Assembly (NCBI RefSeq): GCF_020519665.1
Contig: NZ_CP084703.1
Coordinates: 3,534,001-3,598,000 of the forward strand
Reading direction: 5' to 3'
Source of the DNA: Bacillus shivajii
Lineage (GTDB): Bacteria > Bacillota > Bacilli > Bacillales > Salisediminibacteriaceae
DNA: 64,000 nucleotides
Shown: positions 21,752 to 30,367 of the stretch, piece by piece
Numbering within the stretch: position 1 is the stretch's first letter
Layout of the letters: every line of letters begins with the position of its first letter
Notes under the pieces: model-generated
Seen by the model: the letters and a program-made list of their open reading frames with translations, nothing else
The model's database searches: none
Told to the model about the DNA's origin: nothing
Position numbers and translations under genes: made by a program

Positions 21752-21889
21752 TTATCTAGAAGGGTGGTTCTTACCTGTTCCGTGGCAATGATCGCATGTT
21801 TCCGAACCGCCAAGCAACAATTGAAAGTATCCTTTACCAGTACAATATTCACAATCATTCCCTTTCAACTTCTGCTTGTTTAGAGCCAT
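21752..21889 (-). CDS. yuiA: YuiA, small DnaJ-type zinc-finger protein
   Basis: The 45-residue protein has two CxxCxGxG-type motifs, CEYCTGKGYF (Cys13, Cys16) and CDHCHGTGK (Cys32, Cys35), that should bind one zinc ion like half of the DnaJ cysteine-rich domain. GGAGGAG lies just upstream of the ATG at 21889. Position next to yuiB supports the assignment to B. subtilis YuiA. Its function is unknown; a chaperone-like or metal-linked role is only a guess. Confidence 0.85.
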   Translation of the reverse strand: MALNKQKLKGNDCEYCTGKGYFQLLLGGSETCDHCHGTGKNHPSR

Positions 21890-22052
21890 CTAGACTCCTC
21901 CTTCTCTTTAGATTATTGTTTGAACTTTCAGATAATATAACAATTCTAAATAAGAAATGAAAGGGACAATTTCAGCTGTATTCCTACATGTAAGCGCAAC
22001 CATCCTTGCTTTTCTTGATAATTCTTTTACATATGTAGTTTTTCAATTTTTA
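21890..22052. other. Short unremarkable spacer upstream of yuiA
   Basis: AT-rich with no recognisable gene. It should hold the yuiA promoter. Confidence 0.5.
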
Positions 22053-22452
22053 TAAACAAAACTTAGCTTATTGTTAGAGAGATTCTTAGTACTCTTCACC
22101 TGCGACGAGCAAGCATAGCTGCGCAGGAGCACAAAGCAACTGCTTCGTCGAAATAACTCCGACCTGCGACGAGCAAGCGTAGGAGCAACGAGCATTCGCT
22201 TCTCTGAACTTTCTTCGAGCTGCCTCGACGCATCATCTTCCATGAAGTGCTTGAAGAGGAAGAGGCACGTAGTCTGCGACGAGTAACCACAGGAGCAACG
22301 AGCATTCCCTTCTCTGAATATTCTTCGAGCTGCCTCGACGCATCAGCTTCCATGATGTGCTTGAAGAGGAAGAGGCACGTAGTCTGCGACGAGTAACCGC
22401 AGGAGCAGTTACTTTAATCCTTTAGCAAAGTTAAAAATTCTTAAAGTGTAAA
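22053..22452. repeat. Composite intergenic element, copy 1, with a 110-bp tandem repeat
   Basis: The left end (TAAACAAAACTTAGCTTA...GAGATTCTTAGTA) and the right end (GGAGCAGTTACTTTAATCC...TTAAAAATTCTTAAAGT) also bound the element at 43257-43631. Inside, a 110-bp unit starts at 22164, 22274 and 22384. Each unit has a hairpin-prone CTGCGACGAGTAACCGCAG module and an inverted copy of the stem module (TGCCTC 22221-22226 with GAGGCA 22262-22267; TGCCTC 22331-22336 with GAGGCA 22372-22377). Open frames across it are low-complexity and not credible. Confidence 0.85.
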
Positions 22453-22462
22453 AATAATTAAC

Positions 22463-22496
22463 AGCCCCTCGGCGCTCAGCACCGAGGGGGGACTTT
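22463..22496 (-). terminator. Terminator of yumB
   Basis: GC-rich stem CCCCTCGG/CCGAGGGG (22465-22490) followed on the minus strand by TTAATTATTTTT. Confidence 0.85.
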
Positions 22497-22500
22497 TTAC

Positions 22501-23712
22501 TTAAAATAAGTTTAATTTTCCTTTTTTTAGAACTAACGGCATTCCACCTAATAAAAATAGGTAGCGGTTATCGATAATTTTCTTCATTGTTGACGCGGAT
22601 GAACCGTATAATTTTTTCGAACCAACAACTCCAATTGCTTCTTTACCACCTAATGAAGCAACTGTTCCTTTAAGGTCTGGTTTGAATTCTTCTAATTGTT
22701 CTTTTCCTGCTAACAATGCTTTAATGTTGTTTGAACAAGTGTATGATTGCTGAATCGCAATTTGTGCAGTTGGTGGGTATGGGCGATTAATTTCTTCATT
22801 AATGATTAGTGCACAGTCACCAATGACAAATACATCATCAAATCCTGGCGCACGTAAATCTTTTTCTACTTTAATTCGCCCACGCATTGTTTCAAAGCCA
22901 GATTTGTCAACAACAGAGTTACCACGTACACCTGTCGTCCATACAACTGTTCCAGCTTTAATTTCTTCATCATCATCTAATAATACGCCATCTTCTCTCA
23001 CTTCTTTGATTGGTGTATTAATTCTAAATTCAACCCCACGGCTTTCTAATAAGTTCATCGCGTATTCAACAAGTTCCTCATCGAAACCAGGAAGAGCTGT
23101 TGGTGCAGCTTCTACAGAGTAAACTTTTACTTTTTCACGGTCAATGTCATATTCTTGGCATAGTTCAGGAATTCGTTCAGATAGCTCTCCAATGAATTCA
23201 ATTCCTGTGAATCCTGCTCCAGCAACGATAAATGTTAAGTCTTCTTCTTGTTTTTCATCAGAGGAATTATAACTTGCGAACTTATATTCAATATGCTCAC
23301 GAATTAGGCGAACAGAGTTTACACTACGAATGGCAAACGCATGTTCATTTACACCTGGAATTCCAAATGTTTCTGGTTCAGAACCTAAACCGATGACTAA
23401 ATAGTCATAATCAAGTTCACCATTGCCTAAAATAACTTTCTTTTCTTCTGTTTTAATTTCTTCAACAGAATCTTTAATAAAGTTAATTTTGTTTGTGTCA
23501 ACAACGCTTTCAATTCGCATTCTTGTTTTGTCATGATGCAACGTTCCTGCAGCAGGTTCATGTAACCATGTCGTTTGATAATGATAATTGTGCTTGTTAA
23601 CTAAAGTGATTTCAGCATCTTGATATGCATGCCCCTTTTGAAGGCGTGTTGCTGTCATCATCCCACCGTAACCAGCACCTAAAATGACTATTTTCGGCTT
23701 CTTATTCATCAT
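22501..23712 (-). CDS. yumB: Type II NADH dehydrogenase (NDH-2) YumB
   Basis: The 403-residue flavoprotein has the FAD-binding GAGYGG near residue 12, a second dinucleotide fold ([15 protein letters not shown], about 165-180) for [19 protein letters not shown], and [11 protein letters not shown] for FAD. A C-terminal amphipathic region should dock it on the membrane. It transfers electrons from NADH to menaquinone without pumping protons. The start (23712, or the next codon 23709) has TTGGAGTGAG upstream; an in-frame extension to 23826 lacks family similarity and crosses the promoter. A Rex-like site lies about 92 bases upstream, suggesting control by the NADH/NAD ratio. Confidence 0.93.
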   Translation of the reverse strand: MMNKKPKIVILGAGYGGMMTATRLQKGHAYQDAEITLVNKHNYHYQTTWLHEPAAGTLHHDKTRMRIESVVDTNKINFIKDSVEEIKTEEKKVILGNGELDYDYLVIGLGSEPETFGIPGVNEHAFAIRSVNSVRLIREHIEYKFASYNSSDEKQEEDLTFIVAGAGFTGIEFIGELSERIPELCQEYDIDREKVKVYSVEAAPTALPGFDEELVEYAMNLLESRGVEFRINTPIKEVREDGVLLDDDEEIKAGTVVWTTGVRGNSVVDKSGFETMRGRIKVEKDLRAPGFDDVFVIGDCALIINEEINRPYPPTAQIAIQQSYTCSNNIKALLAGKEQLEEFKPDLKGTVASLGGKEAIGVVGSKKLYGSSASTMKKIIDNRYLFLLGGMPLVLKKGKLNLF

Positions 23713-23803
23713 TCTCACTCCAATTAAATTCTTCTTATTCTCCATTTTCCCCAATGGCCCATATTTACACGCATGTGAATTTTTCCATGCACAACCCGAA
23801 AGT

Positions 23804-23821
23804 TTGTGATATAATTCACGT
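23804..23821 (-). promoter_or_regulatory. Rex-like operator upstream of yumB
   Basis: TTGTGATATAATTCACGT matches the Rex consensus (TTGTGA, six A/T, TCACAA) except at the last two bases. It overlaps a candidate minus-strand -10 (TATATC, with TTTTAC 16 bases upstream). Rex represses NADH oxidation genes in Firmicutes when NADH is low. Confidence 0.6.
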
Positions 23822-24157
23822 ACCAAGACGTAAAAATAGATGAAATTTTAAATATAAGACCAATATTAGAAAAACACCTGCATGTTTTTACCATTTTCAT
23901 GAAGAATAACTTATTTACCCTCTATCATCATATTCGTTCATCCCCTTTTTTTCAACCACTTTTTGACTAATTTTTGAACTTTCCACATTTCGTGCACCTA
24001 CTATTATCCTAATACCCTACTTTTAATACTTTTAACATTATTTATGGTGTAAATATTAGTATTTTTTGAATTTTTAGATTTGTTTGATTTAATATTCACA
24101 AGACCTTTTCTTCTAACAATTTTATGATTATAATAATAATGTAGTAAGATTATTGTT
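23822..24157. other. AT-rich gap upstream of yumB
   Basis: I see no gene and no strong hairpin. It ends at the left end of the repeat element at 24158. Confidence 0.5.
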
Positions 24158-24706
24158 TAAATAAGGCTCTTTTCTAAATGATTGTTTCTTTTTATGAATA
24201 AAAAAATTTGAATGTGTGAGCGATAGGCGGCGACTGTCCCTTCCTCTACAAGCAACGCTTCGTAGTTTATCCGTCCACCGGGCAAAGCGTCACGTCCTGT
24301 GACTTGCCTGGTGTTAGGACGTCCTGTCCGTCGAGACAAATCGACCTGAACTCGATAAACCTGGTGGGAACAGCAACGAACGCCACTACACTGACTAAGC
24401 TATGAGCTGTGCCGACACATCCTCTCCAAAGAATCAGCTGATAGAGAAAGGCACAACAAGCATTACTTCTTCGATCGGCTTCGAACTGCGACGAGTAACC
24501 GCAGGAGCCACGAACTGAAAATCACCTGAAACGCCGGTAGAAGTTTCAGGAAGCCCGTGTCGTGTCCAGAGGTGCAAAGAAGACACCGTGAATGCAAGCA
24601 AAGCGCAACATGAACGGATGTCGCACTTGTACCGAGAGGTGTATGCGTCCGCCGTTAGCGAACGCAAGTAAAAAAACAACAATGTTTACGAAAACAGCCT
24701 TAAATA
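24158..24706. mobile_element. Non-coding MITE-like element with imperfect terminal inverted repeats
   Basis: The left end TTTAAATAAGGCT followed by CTTTTCTAAATGATTG is similar to the inverted right end (TTTATTTAAGGCT, GTTTTCGTAAACATTG), about 75 percent over 38 bases. Between them lie a split stem module (TGTCCC 24235-24240 and GAGACA 24333-24338), a hairpin with an AGGAC loop (about 24276-24318, inverted), and a CTGCGACGAGTAACCGCAG module (about 24485). There is no credible open frame. It ends 20 bases before the next gene. Confidence 0.6.
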
Positions 24707-24725
24707 AAGTGTGGAGGTGTCAAGT

Positions 24726-25874
24726 TTGAAGGTGGGGGTAGAGAAATTGAGTGAAAGCTATTCAAGAAAAAATCCCTTTAAAGCAGAAGTCCTAAAGAAT
24801 ATCAATTTAAACAAAGAGGGATCGAAAAAAGAAACAAGACACATCGAACTGTCATTGAAAGATTCAGGGTTAGAATTTAAACCAGGAGATTGCCTTGGAA
24901 TTTATCCTGAAAATGACCCAGAACTCGTAAATGCCTTGATCGAAGAAATGAAATGGGATGATACAAAAGAAGTAGTGGTCAACAAAAATGGTGACAAAGT
25001 TCCACTAAGAGAAGCGTTAGAAAAACATCTTGAAATTACTCTGTTAAACAAACGGATGGTAAAAAAAGCAGCGGCATTATCTGACAATGAAGAACTACAG
25101 GCATTAGCCGAAAGCGACCAATTAAAAGAGTATATGGACGGTAGAGACTTATTTGACCTTTTACGTGAGTTTAAGCCATGGAAAGCAAATGAAGAAGATA
25201 TTGTTAGTCTTTTAAGAAACATGCCGCCAAGACTTTATTCGATTGCAAGTAGTTTAAAAGCATACCCTGGAGAAGTTCATTTAACCATTGGCGCTGTTCG
25301 TTGGTATTCTCACGGAAGAGAAAGAAAAGGTGTTTGTTCCGTCCAGTGTTCGGAAAGACTGGATTCAGGCGATACACTCCCGGTATTTATTCAAAAAAAC
25401 AATCATTTCAGTCTACCAGAAAGTGCAGAAACAGATATCATCATGGTTGGACCTGGTACCGGTATCGCTCCGTTTCGTTCGTTTATCCAAGAAAGAGAAC
25501 ATCAACAGGATAAAGGAAAGGCTTGGCTGTTTTTTGGAGACCAGCACGAAAAAACGGACTTTTTGTATGAAGAAGAATTTAAAAACAGTCTAGAAAGAGG
25601 CACACTCACACATCTTACAACCGCTTTTTCAAGAGACAGTGATAAGAAAGTCTACGTTCAACACCGATTAGAAGAAAACGGTAAAGAGATTTATCAGTGG
25701 CTCGAAAACGGTGCAATATTTTATGTGTGTGGAGATAAAGAACGCATGGCAAAAGATGTTCACCAAGCATTAATTGATATTATCAAAACACATGGCAATA
25801 GAACTGATGAGGAAGCCGAAGAAACTCTCAAACAAATGAAAAAAGAACATCGCTACTTGCGTGATGTGTACTAA
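24726..25874 (+). CDS. Sulfite reductase flavoprotein-type reductase lacking the flavodoxin domain (CysJ-like)
   Basis: The start is a TTG at 24726, with GGAGG (24713-24717) 8 bases upstream. The 382-residue protein is the CysJ/cytochrome P450 reductase-type FAD and NADPH module. It has FKPGDCLGIYP near residue 55, PPRLYSIAS (about 167-175) for FAD, GVCSVQCSERL, the NADPH motif VGPGTGIAPFRSFIQ (about 240-254), FYVCGD near 333, and a C-terminal aromatic end RYLRDVY. The N-terminal FMN flavodoxin domain of full CysJ (about 200 residues) is absent and the start is clean, so this is a stand-alone form. It may pass electrons from NADPH to a separate flavodoxin or directly to a hemoprotein. No partner gene is adjacent. 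Confidence 0.88.
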   Translation: MKVGVEKLSESYSRKNPFKAEVLKNINLNKEGSKKETRHIELSLKDSGLEFKPGDCLGIYPENDPELVNALIEEMKWDDTKEVVVNKNGDKVPLREALEKHLEITLLNKRMVKKAAALSDNEELQALAESDQLKEYMDGRDLFDLLREFKPWKANEEDIVSLLRNMPPRLYSIASSLKAYPGEVHLTIGAVRWYSHGRERKGVCSVQCSERLDSGDTLPVFIQKNNHFSLPESAETDIIMVGPGTGIAPFRSFIQEREHQQDKGKAWLFFGDQHEKTDFLYEEEFKNSLERGTLTHLTTAFSRDSDKKVYVQHRLEENGKEIYQWLENGAIFYVCGDKERMAKDVHQALIDIIKTHGNRTDEEAEETLKQMKKEHRYLRDVY

Positions 25875-26001
25875 GAAATACACTTAAAACCGGTAGTCTA
25901 ATAACCCAAAAGCTTATATCGATCTCGATGCGAAAATGTTCACTAATTACAATTCGAACATGTTCTAAGTAGCTCCATTTTAAAATGTGCATTATTTCAC
26001 G
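25875..26001. other. Short downstream spacer of the CysJ-like gene
   Basis: An imperfect inverted pair CGAAAATGTTCACTAATTAC...AATTCGAACATGTTC (about 25930-25965) is visible. There is no gene. Confidence 0.4.
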
Positions 26002-26034
26002 AAAAGAAGAGGTTAAGCCCCTCTTCTTTTTTTC
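26002..26034 (+). terminator. Terminator of the CysJ-like gene
   Basis: Stem AAAGAAGAGG/CCTCTTCTTT with a TTTTTTTC tail. Confidence 0.85.
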
Positions 26035-26037
26035 TTA

Positions 26038-26519
26038 CCAGTTATATAAGAAAAGCGCTGGAGTCTTGGTATGAAGAAGTCGACTAGACTTCAAATGTCG
26101 AGCGAAGCGACCCCGAGCCGATTATGCTGCCTCTTCCTCTACTAGCGGAGCTTTATAGTGTATCCGTCGAGGCAACTCGAAGCCTACTCGTGTTGTAAAC
26201 GCTCGTGCCTGTTAGTCTAGACAACTATCCAGGACAAAAATTTTATCACTTTCTTATCCCTTAAAGAAAACTCGCCGATTGGCGAGCCTTAGGCGAAGAC
26301 AGAGGTGTTAGTTGCGACGATCTATACTTCTTGATTAAGCTTCGAACTGCGATGATTAACCGGAGTAACCGCAGGAGCCGACGCACAGGACGAGCTATCA
26401 CTGGCGCCTAAGATAGGACATCGTGTTCTTAGCCGGGAACTTATACTTAGTTCTTTTAAATTTTTTCTTCGTCGATCTACTTCTTCGATAAAATTTTATA
26501 AATTCAGATAGTACAAAAA
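26038..26519. repeat. Mosaic of dispersed intergenic modules
   Basis: It contains the stem module (TGCCTC 26128-26133 with GAGGCA 26169-26174), a small hairpin CTCGCC/GGCGAG near 26270-26285, a variant of the CGCAGGAG module (26346-26380), and a hairpin with an AGGAC loop (about 26388-26440) whose right flank AACTTATACTTAGTTCTTT matches 33733-33755. No gene is credible here. Confidence 0.8.
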
Positions 26520-26566
26520 TAAAAAGAAGCTGTCGAGCACCCACAAAAGGGATGCGACAACTTCTA
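26520..26566 (-). terminator. Terminator of yutM
   Basis: Minus-strand stem AGAAGTTGTCG/CGACAGCTTCT with a TTTTTATTTTT tail. Confidence 0.85.
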
Positions 26567-26582
26567 AATGAATTTTCCAACG

Positions 26583-26939
26583 TTAACAATCTTCTGGTTT
26601 TCCTGCATTTGTTGCTGTGCGGAATGATGCCCCACAACCACAATTCGCGATGGCATTAGGGTTATCTAGCGTAAACCCTCCACCCATCATATTTTGTTTA
26701 TAGTCAATTTCTACTCCTTTTAATGCTGGAGCACTTTCACCATCTACAACGACTTTTAATCCTTGGATTTCAAGAGTTTGATCTTCGTCATTGACCTCAG
26801 AATCAAAGCCCATTGCATATGAAAGACCTGTACAACCACCGCCCTGGACACCTACACGAAGGTACGCATCTTTTTGGCCTTCGTCTTCCATCATTTTTTT
26901 AATTTGCGTTGCTGCGGCTTCACTTATTTTTATCATCAT
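26583..26939 (-). CDS. yutM: A-type Fe-S carrier (HesB/IscA family) YutM
   Basis: The 118-residue protein has the three conserved cysteines, C36 in GGGCTGLSY and C100/C102 in NCGCGASFRT, that bind Fe or Fe-S clusters. It belongs to the ErpA/IscA family and hands clusters to apoproteins after assembly by the Suf system, whose operon is at 55223-60614. GGGGTGAAGG lies just upstream of two adjacent ATGs (26939 and 26936). It is syntenic with B. subtilis yutM. Confidence 0.93.
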   Translation of the reverse strand: MMIKISEAAATQIKKMMEDEGQKDAYLRVGVQGGGCTGLSYAMGFDSEVNDEDQTLEIQGLKVVVDGESAPALKGVEIDYKQNMMGGGFTLDNPNAIANCGCGASFRTATNAGKPEDC

Positions 26940-27205
26940 CCTTCACCCCTTTTCAATCGTTCGGATGTTAGTTTTAGTATATCGTTTTCTGCCATAACCA
27001 TCAAGGAATCGAAATATACCATAATTATGTATATGAAAAGTTGCTTATATCGATACAACTTCTGTTTGTAAGTCTTGTAAAATTAATGGTAAGATAAAGA
27101 GAGTATATTTTGAAAGACGAAATTTATTTATGTAACAAAATACACTGCAACCATTACTCACAAAATATAAAGATAGTTGACTTACAGCTTCAAGGAGGAG
27201 AAATT

Positions 27206-28300
27206 ATGAGTACTTTACTACTTGATCCAAGTCTTCAAGACATTAAAGATAAAGTCTTAAACGGGGAACGTTTAACAATTGAAGACGGTTTAAAACTTTA
27301 TGATACACCTGATTTGCTTACAGTAGCTCAACTAGCAAATCAAGTTAATGAACAAAAGAATGGGAACAATGTATATTTTATTCAAAACATGTACATAAAC
27401 CCAACAAATGTATGTGAAGCAAGCTGTGCTTTCTGCGGGTTTAAACGTAAGCCAGGTGAAGAAGGCGCTTATACAATGAATGAAGAAGATTTATTAAAAT
27501 ATGTTGAAGAACGTTGGAACGATAACATTCGCGAGTTCCACATTGTCGGTGGGCATAACCACGAAGTGCCGTTTGATTATTATTTAGATACGATTCGTAC
27601 ATTGAAAAAGCATTATCCACAATGTACTGTAAAAGCTTATACAGGCGCAGAAATTGAATTCTTCGCTCGTATTTCTGGTTTATCGATGAAGGAAGTGTTA
27701 GAAGAATTAATTAAAGCTGGGCTTGATACAATTCCTGGTGGCGGTGCTGAAATTTTAACGGAACGTTACCGCGCAAAAATGAGTCCAGAAAAAGCTTCAA
27801 CTGATGAATGGTTAGAAGCACATGAAATTGCTCATAACTTAGGGTTAAAAACGCATGCAACGATGCTTTACGGATCGATTGAAAAGACAGAAGAGCGCCT
27901 TATCCATATGGACCGCCTTCGTCAACTTCAAGATCGTACAAATGGATTTATGGTCTTTATCCCACTTGCAATGCAACCCAAAAGTGTGAATGCCGGTTTG
28001 AAGCGTCGTACTTCGGCATATGATGACCTACGTACAGTTGCGATCAGTCGTTTAATGCTAGATAACTTCGATCATATTAAAGCTTATTGGATTAACATTG
28101 GCCCTCAACTTACGCAAATGGCCTTAACATTCGGAAGCTCAGATATTCACGGAACGTTGATTGAAGAAAGAATTTCTCACTCTGCAGGTGCCTTAACGTC
28201 TCAAGGGTTAACTCGTGAAGAATTGATCCACTTAATTAAAGGAGCAAACAAAGTTCCAATTGAAAGAGATACGTTCTATAATATCGTTAAAACATATTAA
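27206..28300 (+). CDS. mqnE: Aminodeoxyfutalosine synthase MqnE (radical SAM)
   Basis: The start at 27206 is fixed by AAGGAGGAG. The 364-residue protein has the radical SAM motif CxxxCxxC as CEASCAFC (C70, C74, C77) binding a 4Fe-4S cluster, and FHIVGGHNHEVPFDYY typical of MqnE. It joins S-adenosylmethionine-derived deoxyadenosyl to the enolpyruvyl benzoate product of MqnA in the futalosine route to menaquinone. The C-terminal KVPIERDTFYNIVKTY also fits. MqnC and CofH are related, but the HNHEVP motif favours MqnE. No other mqn gene is in the window. Confidence 0.9.
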   Translation: MSTLLLDPSLQDIKDKVLNGERLTIEDGLKLYDTPDLLTVAQLANQVNEQKNGNNVYFIQNMYINPTNVCEASCAFCGFKRKPGEEGAYTMNEEDLLKYVEERWNDNIREFHIVGGHNHEVPFDYYLDTIRTLKKHYPQCTVKAYTGAEIEFFARISGLSMKEVLEELIKAGLDTIPGGGAEILTERYRAKMSPEKASTDEWLEAHEIAHNLGLKTHATMLYGSIEKTEERLIHMDRLRQLQDRTNGFMVFIPLAMQPKSVNAGLKRRTSAYDDLRTVAISRLMLDNFDHIKAYWINIGPQLTQMALTFGSSDIHGTLIEERISHSAGALTSQGLTREELIHLIKGANKVPIERDTFYNIVKTY

Positions 28301-28306
28301 TATGTT

Positions 28307-28337
28307 AAAAAGGCTGTCCACAACGGACAGCCTTTTC
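28307..28337. terminator. Bidirectional terminator between mqnE and dapF
   Basis: AAAAGGCTGTCC/GGACAGCCTTTT with a 5-base loop between two convergent genes. Confidence 0.9.
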
Positions 28338-29201
28338 TTATCTTTCAGCTCGTTTATAATAAGTTCCTTCACAAATTGTTTCAGCAGGACCTGTCATCCA
28401 AACACGGTCATCCACATCCCACTTAATCGATAAATCTCCGCCCGCTAAATGAACAACAACCTCTTCTCCTTTTGGACTACGCTCGTTTAATATAGATGCT
28501 ACAACTGCTGCACATGCCCCTGTTCCACACGCTTCAGTGACGCCAGACCCTCGTTCCCACACTTGAAAGTTCAGTTCATTAGGGGAAACGACTTCAATAA
28601 ACTCAACATTCACTCCATCTGGAAAACGTTCATGTTTTTCTACTAAAGGTCCTAATGTCGTTAATGGAGCTTCTTCAATGTCATGGACAAAAAATACAGC
28701 ATGAGGATTTCCCATAGAAACTGCCGTCATTTTAAGGGGACTTTCTCCTGCTTGAATTGATTCTTGAATAACTGGTGATGTTTTCGCATTATAAAGAGGA
28801 ATTTCACTCGCAGTTAAAATCGGTTCCCCCATATCTACCGTTATGAGATCAACCTCTCTACCGCTTCCTTGCGTTTCAACAGTAGCTGTTACTACCCCGC
28901 CTAATGTTTCAATTTGCATTGTTTTTTCTTGAACAAGCTCATTTTCATAGGCGTATTTCGCTACACAACGGAGGCCATTCCCACAATTTTTCGCTTCTGA
29001 TCCATCTTTATTAAAGACACGCATTTGTACGTGTGCCACATCCGAAGGGCCGATCAAAATCATTCCATCGGAACCGATCCCAGTATGAATGTTTGATACT
29101 TCAACCGCTAAAGATTGCAGCTCTTCTTCATGTAATGACTCTTTAAATGTATTAACAAATATATATTGGTTTCCTAGACCATGCATTTTTGTGAATCTCA
29201 T
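28338..29201 (-). CDS. dapF: Diaminopimelate epimerase
   Basis: The 287-residue protein has the two catalytic cysteines, C73 in KNCGNGLRC and C225 in EACGTGACA. It converts LL- to meso-diaminopimelate for lysine and cell-wall synthesis. The N-terminus [17 protein letters not shown] and the end [14 protein letters not shown] are typical. It is 21 bases downstream of a small CxxC protein and probably in one operon with it. Confidence 0.96.
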   Translation of the reverse strand: MRFTKMHGLGNQYIFVNTFKESLHEEELQSLAVEVSNIHTGIGSDGMILIGPSDVAHVQMRVFNKDGSEAKNCGNGLRCVAKYAYENELVQEKTMQIETLGGVVTATVETQGSGREVDLITVDMGEPILTASEIPLYNAKTSPVIQESIQAGESPLKMTAVSMGNPHAVFFVHDIEEAPLTTLGPLVEKHERFPDGVNVEFIEVVSPNELNFQVWERGSGVTEACGTGACAAVVASILNERSPKGEEVVVHLAGGDLSIKWDVDDRVWMTGPAETICEGTYYKRAER

Positions 29202-29222
29202 CGTTATGCTTACCTTCTTTCT

Positions 29223-29462
29223 CTATCTTCTTAACTTTTCATTTGTCCAAAAATAATCATCATCTGCTTCAATAATGACCATCGTTTTTAAGCAGCAAGG
29301 AAGGTTTAACCGTTGCTTCACTTTATCTTTAGCTAGTTGTAGTGCTTCTTTATTCATATGTGTCAAAACATTTGATTCGTTGCAATACGGACATTCCGTT
29401 AAGTAAACTTCACCCATTTGAACTTCATAAGGCCAAGTATGATCAAAAGGTATTGGCTTCAT
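29223..29462 (-). CDS. Small cysteine-containing protein of unknown function
   Basis: A 79-residue protein I do not recognise. It has CPYC (residues 24-27) and an adjacent Cys pair (CC, about 56-57) that could together bind zinc, Trp and Tyr near the start (FDHTWPYEV), and a mixed C-terminal part. The start has GAGATGAAAC upstream. It probably shares a transcript with dapF. Confidence 0.65.
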   Translation of the reverse strand: MKPIPFDHTWPYEVQMGEVYLTECPYCNESNVLTHMNKEALQLAKDKVKQRLNLPCCLKTMVIIEADDDYFWTNEKLRR

Positions 29463-29745
29463 CTTTGTTTCATCTCCTCTACATTACCTAAATCATTCCT
29501 TACATTTTATCATAAGCCAAGGTCCATTGAAGAGTTATTGTCTTATCACGCAAAATTAATTAATCTTATCCATATACGATGACAAACTCCACTAGACCTC
29601 ATTTTCAACTATGAAGCCCCCTCTCATTAACAACCATTTTTTCCTAGGTGCCTGGAACACGTAAATAAATGGTAATAGGCATGGTCCAAAAGGAGGGCGC
29701 TTAATCTTAATTGAAGGTCAAAATTTGAGTTCTCTTATCGACGCA
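29463..29745. other. Spacer between the small cysteine protein gene and yuzB
   Basis: There is no gene. It has a decayed GTGCCTGGAACAC segment near 29649-29661 that resembles the GTGCCAGGCAC hairpin core. Confidence 0.45.
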
Positions 29746-29777
29746 GAAAAAGCTGCTGGTACATATGCCAGCAGCTT
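29746..29777 (-). terminator. Terminator of yuzB
   Basis: Stem AAAAGCTGCTGG/CCAGCAGCTTT with an 8-base loop downstream of yuzB. Confidence 0.8.
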
Positions 29778-29782
29778 TACAT

Positions 29783-30019
29783 TTAAAACATTGGGTTTTC
29801 TTCTAAAAATTGATATATATTGGTCAGCAATTCTTCATTCGTTTCCCCTGTTACCATTTCACCATTTACAAGGGCAAACTTCTTCATTGCACATTGTCCA
29901 CAAAAGCTTAGACAGCCATATTCAATGACATCCAGGTTTGGGTCTTTTTCAAGTTCCTCTTTTACTTTTTGTGTACCACTGGCTAAATTGCTAACACAAA
30001 ACTCAATAATCGGTTTCAT
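29783..30019 (-). CDS. yuzB: YuzB (DUF1450, UPF0349)
   Basis: The 78-residue protein has C8 (IEFCVSN) and the cluster CLSFCGQC (C36, C40, C43), typical of the YuzB family, a thioredoxin-like small fold. The function is unknown, but the cysteine pattern resembles thioredoxin-like ferredoxins. It is divergent from yutJ, as in B. subtilis. Confidence 0.9.
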   Translation of the reverse strand: MKPIIEFCVSNLASGTQKVKEELEKDPNLDVIEYGCLSFCGQCAMKKFALVNGEMVTGETNEELLTNIYQFLEENPMF

Positions 30020-30232
30020 GTTTATCCACTCCTGTGTCTTTCAACGATCATCATCCAACACATCCTAACGCTTACTTACTATTTTGTCAACTATTCAGAT
30101 CTTGACCACTTTCATGCATTATTAAAAGCAAACTTTTCCAACCGATCATGATAGTTTTCTATTATAATATTAAACTTCTATATCACCTTTCTATTAGTGA
30201 TTCAATGGTAAAATAAAAGATTCTTAAAAATG
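30020..30232. other. Divergent promoter region of yuzB and yutJ
   Basis: AT-rich with no gene. A TATAAT sequence near 30163 has no clear -35. Confidence 0.5.
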
Positions 30233-30261
30233 TTGTTATTTCGACAAATAACTGATAAAAT
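30233..30261 (+). promoter_or_regulatory. Candidate yutJ promoter
   Basis: -35 TTGTTA (30233-30238), 17-base spacer, -10 TAAAAT (30256-30261). The spacer contains the palindrome TTATTTCGACAAATAA (about 30236-30251, one central mismatch region), which could be an operator. Confidence 0.45.
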
Positions 30262-30367
30262 TTATATTGGTAAAACGACGTTATTATTGTTTCCAAAGTG
30301 GATATAGAAGATTTCATCTGTTTCCACCTGGGCACTATGGGTCGCACAGGAAGAGGAGGCTGATCAT

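Noticed and set aside
22043-22353. Short minus-strand frames rich in Arg and Ser
   Set aside because: They are translations of the tandem repeat and have no homologous look or start signal.
23713-23826. N-terminal extension of yumB
   Set aside because: NDH-2 proteins start right before the GAGYGG motif, and the extension would cross the promoter and Rex-like site.
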